Source: Stercorarius parasiticus
Lineage: Eukaryota > Chordata > Aves > Charadriiformes > Stercorariidae
Assembly: GCA_013396915.1 (NCBI GenBank)
Contig: VWZL01004596.1
Coordinates: 315,202-379,201 of the forward strand
Direction: 5' to 3'
Length of the DNA stretch: 64,000 nt
Shown here in pieces: positions 50,601 to 62,171 of this stretch (within the stretch, counting starts at the first letter, position 1; the number at the start of each line of letters is the position of its first letter). Position numbers and translations under genes: made by a program. The notes beneath the pieces are model-generated. The model was not told the DNA's origin and made no database searches. It saw only the letters and a program-made list of their open reading frames with translations.

Positions 50601-51789
50601 GAGAATCCCAAACCGCAGTACAAGCTACATGAAGCACAAAAGCACAGAAACCACCCCCTGCTGCTTCCTCCTGGAGCTTGGCTTCAGGGTTAAAGCGAAC
50701 GTCAGCTTCCAGCCTCAAAACTGAGGCAATATAATGCCTTCACCACCCACATTCTGGCTGACATCTGGCTCAGATGGACTTTGTCTCAGATGGAGATTGT
50801 CATGAAGTCTGGCATAAGGAGGTACTGGCATAAGAGACACAGGTCCATCCTCCTGCTGCCTACCTGCTTCCTACCCCTGCCCTTGGCCAAGCAAGCCCCA
50901 GCAAAGCTGGGTCACGGTGCTGTCACACCAGAGCCGGTGACACCAAAGGGGACGGGGGGGCTCTGGTAGCGGGAATGAGCCAGCAGACAGGGGGTATTAC
51001 TCCTTTCCAAGGTTGCTTTTCACTTTGGCAGCAGCAGACCTTGTTCTTTGATGCAAAATTAACAGGGCAGATCTCCAGTAATGCTGAACCAACCCCCCCC
51101 TCCCTCATGCTGTACGTTATGTGCGCCTAAGAAATACCTTACCTGTCTCCTTAGACAGAGCAGACTTCGTAAGCTTGTAATAGTGAAGGCTTCTGAAACA
51201 GGAGAAGATGAGGCTGACAAGCATTAGAAAAGGAAATAATCCTTAGAGCTGACTGGAAATTGATGTTTCTATTCAACCAAAACCCGACAATATTGCAAAA
51301 CACTCTTCCATTCTGATTCAGAATGAGAACTCAAAATACCAAACTTGCTATGGGTTCAGTTTTACAAAGAAGAAAACCAATCCAGATCTATCCAAATATT
51401 TCTTAAAGAATAGGAAAATTTTGATAATGTTGTAATATTTTCCTTTTTAATATTTTATCATATATTGTAATGCTAAAGCACTACAAAATAATGAAAACAG
51501 CATGCATTTAAATTCCTCAATAGTAGCACAATTAAAAAAAAAAACCCAAAAGACAAAGTCAAAATTTTCTTTATCAAAGCAAACTATTCTGATAGCTGAA
51601 AGTCTCTGTTTGGATTTTCTTCTAGCAGAAATTTTGTCCAAACAGGAACATAAAAGCCACACTGTTAGGTCTGCCCAGCACCATGCTCCACTTTCTGCAG
51701 CACATTCCCGGCTTGCTCTGTCAGTACCCACAGCTGTCGGACCGGGGATGTTAGACGGTACATACTTGCCCGGTCCTCTGGTATTCATC
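47633..51789. other. non-coding DNA
   Basis: No gene recognised. AATAAA words occur near 47,960, 48,595 and 48,672 in an AT-rich block that could be a 3' untranslated region of an unseen gene. A (GAT)n run is at 49,338-49,353. Confidence 0.35.
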
Positions 51790-52700
51790 TTTTGACCTGA
51801 TGTCCCAAATTCGTCTAATTCTTTTTTGAGCCTGTTGATATGGTCACATCCACAACACTCCCTGGCAGCAAGTGACATTTACCTGCACCAAAGCTCATCT
51901 GCCACTTTTTTTTCCCACTCAGTTTAGTGCGGTCCTCCAGATGTCTTTTGCTATCGGTGTGCTGTTTGCATGCTTGAAAAAGCCCAGTACCACTGCAAAC
52001 ACAGAGATTTCACTGTTCACTCCTTTCTCCAGTCATTGTTTACATATTAAACAAAACTGGTTCCAGGACTGATCCCTGGGGGACCCCACTGCTGGCTCTT
52101 CTCAGTGACGACCACTAAATGCCACCCTTTGCCGTGCTGTAACCCGCTTTCACTCCATGAAATAATTGCTCCGATCGCATAACATCTTCATTTCTTTAAT
52201 AACCTTTGGTGTGGAACCTCGCCAACAGCTTTTTTAGAATCCAAATACATTGTGTTCACTGGATCTCTGCTTTATCCTCTATCCTTTTAAATCAGATAAG
52301 TCATTTACAAACAATTCAATTTTTATGAAGTACATTTTGCAGTAAAACCTGTTCTGACAGGAGGCATCAGAAAAAAAAAAAGCATTGTCGATCAGAAGGA
52401 CCTAAAGATTTTTATAAATTATGCAAAGTCTGCTTACAGAAATACCTCCCCCAGCATGGAATTGTTGCCCCGTGTGGGATGGAAGTTGGTAGAGCAGCTC
52501 AATACCTCACCCTAGTACTTCCCCGTCCAGTTGTCCTTTCCACTGAAGACTTAAAAAGTTAGATTTTAGTCTTGTAAAATACAGCAGTGCATATACAGAC
52601 CTGAAATCCTTATTCTATACACATCTGTCTCTGGTACTGGGACAAATACAGGTTGGACTGCCTTTTCTACTTCCATCTCTCTCTAGTGACATCACCCCAA
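51790..52700 (-). mobile_element. ancient CR1/L3-type LINE fragment with reverse transcriptase motif
   Basis: Read on the minus strand, about 52,062-52,092 codes for S-G-V-P-Q-G-S-V-L, the conserved reverse transcriptase motif of CR1-type LINEs. The plus strand has the standard antisense block order: 'caaattcgtctaattctttttt' and 'ccacaacactccctggcag' (C-terminal end, 51,800-51,870), 'ctcctttctccagtcat', 'ctgatccctgggggacccc', 'aatccaaatacattgtgttcac', and a later block near 52,470. An internal deletion lies near 51,885. It is far older than the CR1 copies at 8.7 and 30.3 kb. Confidence 0.8.
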
Positions 52701-54280
52701 AACTTTGTGAAGAACATTATTGCATTATGTGTACACGATATCCAAAATAATTAGGCCCAGCTAATGAAAGAAGTACTTACAGGGTCTCTCTCAATGCCTG
52801 TCCCTCTGGCGCAACTCCTGTCACAGCGTAAAGCACATTGTTTTGAGATTGCAGGGGAAATCCAAACGAGATCTTTAAAGTCTCTTCTGATTTGGAGGCT
52901 TTGCCTGAAGCCAAAAATGAGCAACTACAGGACAAAAATCTGTTCTTCTGCCTGGAAGGTGTTAGGCAGTGACACTGTAAGAAGTCTTTTCTGAGTTTAC
53001 AGATCTTAGAGAGATGCTATTTTCAGCTGTGATGCATATATTTTCAGGCACTAAACCTCTCACCGGTATAGCTGATTGCTTGATCAAATGTTTTTTATGG
53101 GACTCCTTCTGTGGGTAGAACTGAGTTTCAGTGAGAACTACAGGCTTTGGCTTACTTCTGTACCACCCGGCAGAGCCAGCATGGTGACAGACAGAGATAA
53201 AATTACATCCCATGCATAATTTGGGATTTAATGAAAGGAACACAGAAATGACAGGAAGAAAGAGCTCTGCCTAAATTAAGTTTCTGCTTAAAGGTGTGTT
53301 CCCTAAGCACTCAGAAATCCACGTGCTTACTTAGACCATCTCACTCAGATCTGGTGAGCTTCAGGAAGGTGTAAGGTATGGTAAGTAACCCAAATTTGGA
53401 ATCAGGGAGGTGGAAGGTAGCTTTTCCACAAAATCACCCAGCTCTCCTTTTGCAGAATTACCAGGTTCTAGAAGCAGATTTGTGCTTTGTCTTCTTTGGA
53501 AAACAGGAACCATGTTTCAAAAGGTCTCAGTTTTACCCCAACACACATCATCATCATCCCTTCAAGTATAGAACATCAATTAAATTACAAGGTCCAAACC
53601 TAGACCTGTCCATGCCCATTCTTAGCCCTCTTTTGCAGATGTTTAGACCTGGGGAGCCTGTTCCCTCATGGCCTGAGCCTTGGCCCCCACTGCCTTGGAG
53701 GGGAATTGCACCCAAATTTAATGCTCTAATAATTAATGCACATGATATACAGTATACAACATGAAAGCACATACAAGCACCATGGCTGATGTGAAAGAGG
53801 AGGACCTGCATGAGTCTTACTTCTTTTTCTCACTCTGTTTTGCTCTCTGGGTAAAAACACCCTGCCTCAGCCAGGCAGGACTCCAGGAGTAACACTGGGG
53901 ACAAACAATGTCTCAGTTCAGTGCTGGTGCCAGCTTGACAGGTTCTGGTGTAGTTGCCAAGCCTCCACACTGGACCTGTCAGTGCAACTGCTCAGAGGTT
54001 CAGGAAGGTAAATCCTTGCCTTTAGGAAGATTGGCTCAGACTTTAAATAGGCAATTGAAGCTTTAGTTTGTAGTAGCTACTGCTTTTATTCTCCGTGTGG
54101 ACCTTTATACCATCCTCAATAAAATCTAAAAACTGTTGAACCTGGGAGAGCTGCTAATGAATACGCTCTCACCAGCTAAAAGCAAGAAAAAAAAGAGTGC
54201 ATTTTAAAATGAAAGCCCTGCATTTAAGTTTTACATTTCAAATGCTTTAAGTGTTTTTTCTTCTTCTTTTATTCCTGCAG
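52701..54280. other. non-coding DNA, nothing specific seen
   Basis: Short open frames only. An atc run lies near 53,548. Confidence 0.35.
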
Positions 54281-54419
54281 CATGTCCTGAAAGGTCAGTT
54301 TTGCTCACATATTGTTTGATTCGCTACATGGCTCCCCGCATTTTCGCCGTCCGGTCCTCAAATCGCCACCGCTTTGAGGTGGATCCATCTAGACCTTTTC
54401 ATCAGTACCGTAAGAGCCC
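54281..54419 (+). other. exon-like segment with splice-site-like edges
   Basis: A good acceptor (long pyrimidine tract, ttcctgcag, AG at 54,279-54,280) precedes the segment, and a GTAAGA donor word (54,420-54,425) follows. One frame stays open across the whole segment and beyond to a TAG near 54,455. Local CpG density is raised. If joined to the donor after codon 291 of the ANKRD9-like gene, the frame would give 12 more residues before a TGA at 54,317. I do not recognise the encoded peptide. Confidence 0.2.
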
Positions 54420-54699
54420 TGCGGGGCTTTTGAACTCAAATGCCACCCTTTATTAGAAAAGAAAATAAAGATTGTAACTCATAAAATGGACGAAACTCAG
54501 CTGGGCAAGGCAGGATAAAAATAAAAGGGGATTATGAACAACCCTCCCTTCTGCCAGGCTTGTTGGCTGCCAGAGCTGCGGCACATGAAGAAGTAAAAAC
54601 AATTCTTACACCTGCTACCGACGATCATTTCCACACACCGCAATTGGCTTGTGGGTTTTGGGTTTGTTTTTTTTTAAATATTTTCCAGAGCAAAACTGA

Positions 54700-54970
54700 G
54701 CATCCCAGCGGGTCCTGCGCCCTGAACACCGCCGCGGCCCGGCCTCAGCCGCCGAGGGGCCGGCGCGCCGCTCCCGGCCGCAAGATGGCGCCGCGCCCCT
54801 TCCGGTGGGAAGCGCGGCGGGTGACCGGCTTGAGGGTAGACAGGGCCCTGAGGGGAGAGGGGACCCTGACGGGATCCCGCTGCCGCCGCCGTCCGCCCCT
54901 CGCCATGCCCGGGCTGCTGCTGACACCACTTTTGGACGCAGTGTCCAAACCAAATCCAAACAAGCAAAAC
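54700..54970 (+). promoter_or_regulatory. CpG island promoter with YY1 and ETS sites
   Basis: A dense CpG block. A YY1-type AAGATGGCGCC lies at 54,782-54,792, followed by an ETS site CTTCCGG at 54,799-54,805. YY1 sites in this orientation usually sit just downstream of the start, which favours a plus-strand gene starting near 54,770; the island may be bidirectional. Possible donors include CAG|GTGCAG near 54,974. A long plus frame (54,560-55,579, 339 codons) crosses the island with no domain I recognise. Its first part precedes the likely start and it includes a lysine run from a poly-A tract, so I do not call it a protein. Confidence 0.65.
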
Positions 54971-55323
54971 CAGGTGCAGGCGCCTTTACTGTCAGCCACT
55001 GAAGATGTGGGGTTTATTCCAAGCAACAGAAGGGCCTACCCAAGAAGTTCAGCCCTGGGGCTGGGCTCTAAACAAAGAGCGGTAAACAGAAGCAAATTGT
55101 TTTGCACTGGGTCTTGTGGGGGTCGCCGGGCAGAGATGAGTTTCAGCCCTGAGGAGCGGGCAGCCATTTCCCGCCCTCTCACCTTCACTGTCTCCGAGGG
55201 ACAGAGAGAAGCTGTGGTGGCTGAAGCTGGCGGTTGGCAGCTGAAAGGCTCTGTATTTATATTTAGCAAAGCACGTAAAATCCAGGCATCTGAGGCAGCC
55301 CTGCTGGTCCACTACTGCTGTGC

Positions 55324-55341
55324 AAAAAAAAAAAAAAAAAA
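55324..55341. repeat. poly-A run (18)
   Basis: An uninterrupted A run following 'actactgctgtgc'. No retroposed gene is recognisable before it. Confidence 0.9.
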
Positions 55342-56407
55342 CAACTCATTAAACAGAGGAGTCGGAGGTGGTGGAGCTGCAAGAACCACCATTTTCCCCT
55401 TTCTGAAGAGGAGGCTGGTGAGGCTGGCTGTGGTAGGACATGGAAGAAGGCATTTCCACTGCAGCCGGACAAGGAGCCTGCCTATGAGCGTGGTCGTCTC
55501 CTGCAGAGAAAGTGAAGGGTTGCTGAGGGGGTTAATACCTATCAGGAGCAAGGAAAGGTACTGCCAAATATGTCTTTAGCTGTGTTTCTGGCACAAATCT
55601 CAAATAGCTCCCCAAATAGCAGGCCTGATAGCCTAAAGTCTCTGCTAACAAAAATCAGTATAGCTTTCTGGAGCTATCGCCCTCTGATCTGGGGGCTCTG
55701 TCCCTTTATTTTCAGTCCTCTCTGCCTCAAGGCTAATCAGCAGAGCTTGCAAACCAATAACAAATCAGTTAAAAATCAGCTTTATATGCAAAGCCTAAAA
55801 TAAAACATCTGTATATATCCCAGAAGCCTCCACAACCTCCTGTTTTATTAGTATCTCTAAAATAACTTTTCTTTCCTGACTCTAATTCCAGCCAGAAGCA
55901 CTCAGATAATCCTTGTAGGACTGTTATGTGTATTTCCAATTAAGCAATTCATAAGCACTGGCTGCGAGGAGCTTTTTGTTCTTAAGGAAATTATTTCTTC
56001 ATTAAGTGTAAAACAAGTCTTTTTTTATCCCTCTTTTATCTGAAAGCCCTTGTGCCCCCTTCACATATGGTTTAAGTACTGAACTATGTAGAAGGAGATT
56101 AATCATCTTGTATCCCAACAAGCAGGCGAGACATGGCAGCTGGGTCAGCTGCACAGGGAATAGGCTTTTCAGTGTTTGTTTTCAGAGAGAAGTAAAAGTC
56201 AGACAGACAGACACTTACTTTCAAGCTACTGCCTTTGCCAGAGGCAACCCACACAATCATGAGCCCTTCTGGAGTCTGAGTCATGAAGAACTGCTGCAGA
56301 TAAAATGAAGACAGTCAAGAGAAAAAAAAAAAATCCCATTCATACCCAGCTAATGAGTAGAAGTTCCAAATTGCCTCTTGTTTTCCAGGCTGTGTACCTT
56401 AATTAGA
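55342..56407. other. non-coding DNA after the second CpG island
   Basis: Probably first intron of the inferred gene. No repeat or exon recognised. Confidence 0.3.
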
Positions 56408-56540
56408 TGAATCACAGAACACTGAGGGTGGAAAACACAGGCCAGAGAGCTCATAAGAGTCCACTTCATTCTTTTACACTAGGAGCATTATCTACCTCCC
56501 TGCCAGGGAAGAATGTCCCTCCATTTTCTCAGAAACAAAG
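56408..56540 (-). mobile_element. possible old CR1-like fragment
   Basis: The words 'gaatcacagaacactgagggtggaaa', 'agagagctcataagagtcca' and 'ctccctgccaggg' follow the order of an old CR1/L3 3' end. Decayed; assignment tentative. Confidence 0.4.
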
Positions 56541-59500
56541 TCTTCTGCCATGAGGTATGGACTAGCATGGAAAACGAAGACCAAAAATGATGTACGATCA
56601 ACTTGAGCTAGTAGAGCAAGCACTTTATTCCTAGTCTTCTCCCCAAATCCAACTATTTACACTTTATGTAAAGGTACTCGCCATCCCATTTTCTGGTCAA
56701 GGTCAGGCCCATAACAAAACAAGATGAGTTGTACTGAGCAGCAACATGAGGGACCAACTTCAAAGTGATGGCCTACCTGCTAGTATTAGGAATTGACTCA
56801 TCAGAAAGCCTTCTGATCTGGTTACAGGAAGACATTATGAGCCTTGGGCATTTCTGGTGCTCTGAGAAGACACCCCATGTTAGAGTAATGAGTAAGCTGC
56901 ATTCCCTTCATCTTTCTCTAAACCAGAATAGGAGACAGCCTAACAATGGGACAGTTCCTGAATGTTTATGATTGATACCTGATATCAGTTTACAGTAACA
57001 AGTGTGGACGTGGAAGAACTGATAACAGAAAATATAATTTGTACAGTTAGTAAACAGCTAACCTATAGAAGCAGATAAGAGAGCAACACATCATATCATG
57101 TAAGCCTATACTGATGCTTAGCTTGCAGAGGGTCAGTGGAAAATGTACCATGTATTCCAGTGGAAGCAGCAGCCCCATGTGGTTCTCCCAGGAATGGGTG
57201 TGTAAAATGGCTGATGGTAATGGAGCTGGTAGTGGTGTGTTCAACCGTATAGTTCAACATGGACATCATATAGCTCGGTGAAGAGATGATGAGTTGAGAA
57301 TGAACTTAAAACCTTGAGGTTTCTTTCTCTGTTTATCATGCCGTGCTCAGTAACACCATTTATCATTTCCCTTTCTGTTACTGAGTGGATTTTTTTTAGC
57401 AGCACAAGGAAGAAATGCATGGCTGTAGCTCCCTCAGCAAGCCCGATGGCATTGTGTATCCTGGTTATTCTGGTTTTATGATGTCTGCCTCTGTCATAAA
57501 TGGAAGTAGGTTTTGGAGAGGGATTTGAAGGAAGATGGGGTAATATGTGTCATTGCGCATGGCTCCTGGGACAGAGGCAGCTGCACTAGGAAATGGAGAG
57601 TCACTGATCTGCCAGGTCAAAAAAAAAGAAGTTGCTTATGTCATGACAGTGTGAGAGAAAGGCAGAGGACAGAGTGATAAACAAGTCATACTTGGTGCTC
57701 AGAGTCAGCACTGTTGTCAGAATGGAGGAGAGAACAGCAAAGTAAATGTCAGAAACAGACAAGCAGGTTGATAAAGGGACTATGGAAAGCAGAGAGGTGT
57801 AAAAAATAATGCTGTGGTGGGAAACCAAGGATGAGGAAGGAAAAGTAAGTGTCAATAATACTATCGTTATGCAGGGCATGAGGTTGTTCTGGAAGCTGTG
57901 CTTTGGGTTGGTTGTAGTGTCAGACAGGCCAGAAAAGGGGGAGATAACGTCAGGCAGGAGGTCAGGTAAAAGTGGGCATGAGCATGATCTGTCCTGAGTC
58001 TTAGAAAACATTGCAGAAGTATCATTGGTAGTTAGGTATAGCCTAATGTGCTGTAGACTACAGAGAACAACCAGAGCTGTCTGGGTACTTACCTGAAGGA
58101 AAAGGGACATGGCAGCATCTTAGTTATAAAAAATAAAGAGAATAAGAGGACACGGTCAGAGAGAAAGATCAGGATTTCATTTGCTCTCAGCAAGAGACGT
58201 GGGGGTGGCAATATTGCCAAAGCAAAGCTGAGTTGAGGGAAATAGATTAGAAGCGGTGAGTCAGATGTGTGAGCTCACAGTTGCACAGCTGATATTTGAA
58301 GCTGCAGGAAGAGTGAGGATCATATGAAGCTCCGAGGGGGCATTCCTTTCTGAGTTTTACAGTTCAGGTCCCATCAGAGCACACACAGTTCGATAACCCT
58401 TAGTCATCACAAACCTGCAAGAGCACGTCAGAGGTAGAGAAGAGGAAGGGAGAGCAAGGCCAGATACAGAGCTGCAGGAATATTCCTTGGATAGAAGTAG
58501 GAATTTGAGAGAAAATCCCTCTCAAATTTAGATCCTCGCTGAAGACCTCACCTCTCGGGGGAATCTTTTGTGCGTAAAGGTTTAGGACGTGTGTCAGCTG
58601 CTGTAAAGTCTCTGTTGTAGCTAACCTAACTGGATGATGCATAACAACACATGGACCATGGAGGCACTAGTCATATTTCTATCTATAATTGCACTCATTA
58701 AAATAATTTTGTTTAAACAGCTTATCTTTGTTTGCTTTCCAGCAATACCACTGAAATCTCTTGTGGTATCCAAATGCATTTTTCTCCCCTTACTCAAGCT
58801 TTTGTGAAATGGGAACTGCTTTGTGGCATCTCCTGATTTTTACGTACCTGCCTTAGTGACTGTGATACCAACATGCTCCTCTATTGCTCTGGAAACCAGC
58901 TTTACATGCACTGTTTCATCTACTCCTTAATTCTTCCACTGGGGCACTAAATCTGGACTAAGCTGAAATACTAGGACAATAATTCTTAATCCACTGTGGA
59001 ACATTAGCTGAGTGTTAAGACAGCGATTTGCTGTATATTATGAACGTGGCTCCATTTCATTTCCTCTCTGGAGATGCTGATTCACTGATGGAGTGATGTT
59101 CTTCCAGGCAGGAAAAGATTAAATAGAGACAACAGACTCAGAAGTAATAAATAAGGCTGTAGAACAAAACTGCCTGATATTATATTATTTTAGAAGCCGT
59201 ATATAATCATGTCATCAGAGATGTGTTGTGATGCACACACGCAGGGGAGCAGAGTTAAGGTGGTGCCTCTAATCTTGTACTGTGCTAGTTCGTGAGGTTA
59301 CAGAGTTTACAACTGTATATTTTACATTGCATCCATCCAGCACTGGGAAGGATGTTTGCGTCTATTTAGCTACAGCATCAGTGTCTCCTTTTGGTTCTCT
59401 CCTAACCCCATCACAGTCAAAGTGTTCTTTAAAGGAATGCTATTTCCCCTGCTTCCCAAATGCAAAACTGAGGAGGTGCTGGAGAAGAGGCAAGTCTTTT

Positions 59501-62085
59501 ACTCCCTGAAAGCAACAGAACAGGCAGTAGAAAGGAACCATGTTTCCTGGTCCCTGCTTCTGTACACAGTTTGTGGTCACACTCTCTCCTTACTGGTGCA
59601 CTACTGCAGAAAGGCTACATGGCTGAAACTCTGAAGACAAGTTTGGATAGTGCTTCTCTAATACACAGGAGCACACGCTGGGATCACAGGCAGCCTGTCA
59701 GAGAATTGTCACATCACCCTGTCTGGAGGGACCATCTTCAAAAACAGCAGCAATTGGTCAAAGCCAAGGCTGTTGCTTTTCTCTTTTCATTTTATGAATC
59801 TGCAGTCCAGAAAGCAGCTGGGCTGATATTGTCATCCTGGCTGCTGTTCATACTGGTGCCGGGAGCTTACCAGATCACCATTCCTCAAGCTTGGGACAGG
59901 CAGCACATTGGGAATATTGAGCATAGGCAGAAGGAAGGGGGTCTTTTCAGGGATAGTGGCCAAATGGCACACATTTCAGCAGTCCTTTGAGTGCACTAAT
60001 CTACTCCAGGACCAAAAATTTGTCCGTGTGAATTGTGAAAATTAGGCAGTTGTAAAGGTTGTAGTTCTCCTCTGAGGGGATCAGGTGCAGAAGAGAGTCT
60101 GGGGTTGCTTGTTCCTTACAGGAAGCCCCATTGCTGTAGGACTTGGTGCTTGCCTCTCTTATCCTGAGCAAATGAATGTCAGAAAACTGATTGGTGACTG
60201 CTAGCAGGTTACGAATGGGTTTGGGTCTCTGAGTTTTCTGTATGTGCAGAAATCCACAAAAGCCCTCTGCCTGTATCTGGGAACTGCAATCCATTCCACC
60301 TAATCCAGGCTTTTAACTTGCTGAAGAGGACTGAAGAGAGGGCTCGATCCTTGTTTCTATGCAAAATCAGGGAGGCAGAATGCCCTATTTGTTTTTAATA
60401 GTATGTTTTATAGCTGTGAGAGATCGGACCTCCAAGACATGCTCTGGAAGTGGCCCTGCTCTTTCCTGCAGGTGAGGGTGCTCTTCCAGGCACAGAGCAT
60501 GTGTCTTTAATGCTCAGCTCTTCTTTTTAGCTGTAGGAAGGGCTGGATACCTATGCTGGTGGCTTACAATGTTAGCCACTCTCACTTCATGCTTTGGGGA
60601 ACTTCAGCGTTTCACAGCAGGGTTGTAGTTGACATTCTTAGCACATTCCTTTCATTTCTTTTCCCTGGCATAGCAATTGATATTCCACACAGTGCTGCCT
60701 CATTTCTGGTCAGGCTGTTCTTTACGGTTTATTTTTAAGGTTTCCCCCCCAAACTTGCCTAGTAAGAGCTTTTGCATAATTGCTCCTCAAGATTTGCATT
60801 TCAACACAGAATTTGGAGCTGGCTTCAGGCTCATGTCACCTCCCTACAAGGTTAATACACACAGCTAACTTAGTTGAATGATCTAAACACAGGAATAAGC
60901 TTTTGCTTCTATTCTCAGAACAGCATCTTTCTTGACCACTTTTTTTTTTATTTACTAATTCTGTTTCTTCTGCAGTAGGTCTTAAAACTCACCTCCTAAT
61001 TGAAGGGGGCTGCAATATCTGTTGTAAGAATTTTTTGGAATATTTTTCTCAAGTTTTGCACCCTTGAGGTAGGCCTGGCTGATTTGTGACTGGTGGTGCC
61101 AGAGAGGTGATTCTCTTTTTTTCCCCCCTTTAGTTATCTGCTTTAAATTATCATCAGTGATAGGTTTGTTTATCTTCCTCCTCACAGGTTCCCAAGGCTT
61201 CAATGTGACCTACATCATTGGATTCAAAGAGAAAGGATGACAGACTCAACCATCTTTGCTTTCCAAAATCTAGCTTTAAAATTTCCTTCTAGACTGGAAC
61301 TCCCTGATTTTAATTCATTTCTGGGTGGTACTGATTTAAGTATTTTTTGTCCCTAGATAAATGATTTCTTTTTTTTTTTTTCTGTGAGGATCACCTATTT
61401 GTAAATGGTGTTCTGCCTACACATTCCATGTTCCCTTTGCTTCAGATCATTTTAGAATTCCCCTATTCCTAACTGTTGCTCCCATTATGATGCTTGGACT
61501 CTTACACACAATTTAAAAACATCTTCTGTCATTCTTACCTTTGCAGTTGTTACTTTGCCCCGTTAGTTCTTTTTGATCTTTCCTCACTACCTCCAAAAGC
61601 TCTTTTTTTTTTTATTTGGCATATAATGTTCCTCAGGTTCAAGCTCTTGTGATCCTATCTGCCTCTATCTGCCAGCATCCATAACCTTTTTTCCTTATAA
61701 ATAGTTCCTAGCACTTTGCCAAGATGTCATAATAAGAACAAAGTAGGAAAAAGTACAGATGCTAATGACATTTATTGAATTCTCCAAGTAATGATCCTTG
61801 GCTTCATCTCCTGCCAAAATGTGCTCGATATGCGATCTTTTTGGTCTCTTGCTACGGGTATAAAAATGACCTTCCTCCTTATTCTTTTGCTGTAATTTTA
61901 AAAACTCTTGTTCCAAATAGGTAGTTTAACTGCCTTACTTGGCAAGTTTAACAACCTGAGTATCACTGGCCTATTTCTTTGATGATAAATGGAAGGGGAA
62001 GTAAGTGGGGAGTAAGCTGCTGTCACACCATCTCCCTGGGTGATCACAGTCATTTTTTGGAGTTAAGAGCCTGTTTGAATCTCTC
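56541..62085. other. non-coding DNA, nothing specific seen
   Basis: The longest frame (57,601-58,110, minus, 169 codons) is a Ser/Leu/Thr-rich antisense reading of purine-rich DNA and is not credible as a gene. T-rich runs lie near 60,940 and 61,369. Confidence 0.35.
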
Positions 62086-62171
62086 TCTACCAGTAAACAA
62101 ACTGGCAAGGTAGTAAACAAACTACTAGTAAACAAACAAGGTAGTAAACAAACTAGTAAACTCCTGGCAAG
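62086..62171. repeat. tandem repeat carrying four GTAAACAAAC forkhead-type motifs
   Basis: GTAAACAAAC occurs at 62,093-62,102, 62,113-62,122, 62,128-62,137 and 62,144-62,153, with a partial fifth at 62,156. The word ctggcaagg flanks the block at about 62,103 and 62,164. GTAAACA is the core forkhead (FOX) motif, so the repeat is also a homotypic FOX cluster. Confidence 0.8.

Noticed and set aside
57601..58110. 169-codon minus-strand frame
   Set aside because: Ser/Thr/Leu-rich antisense translation of purine-rich DNA; no domain or start-context support.
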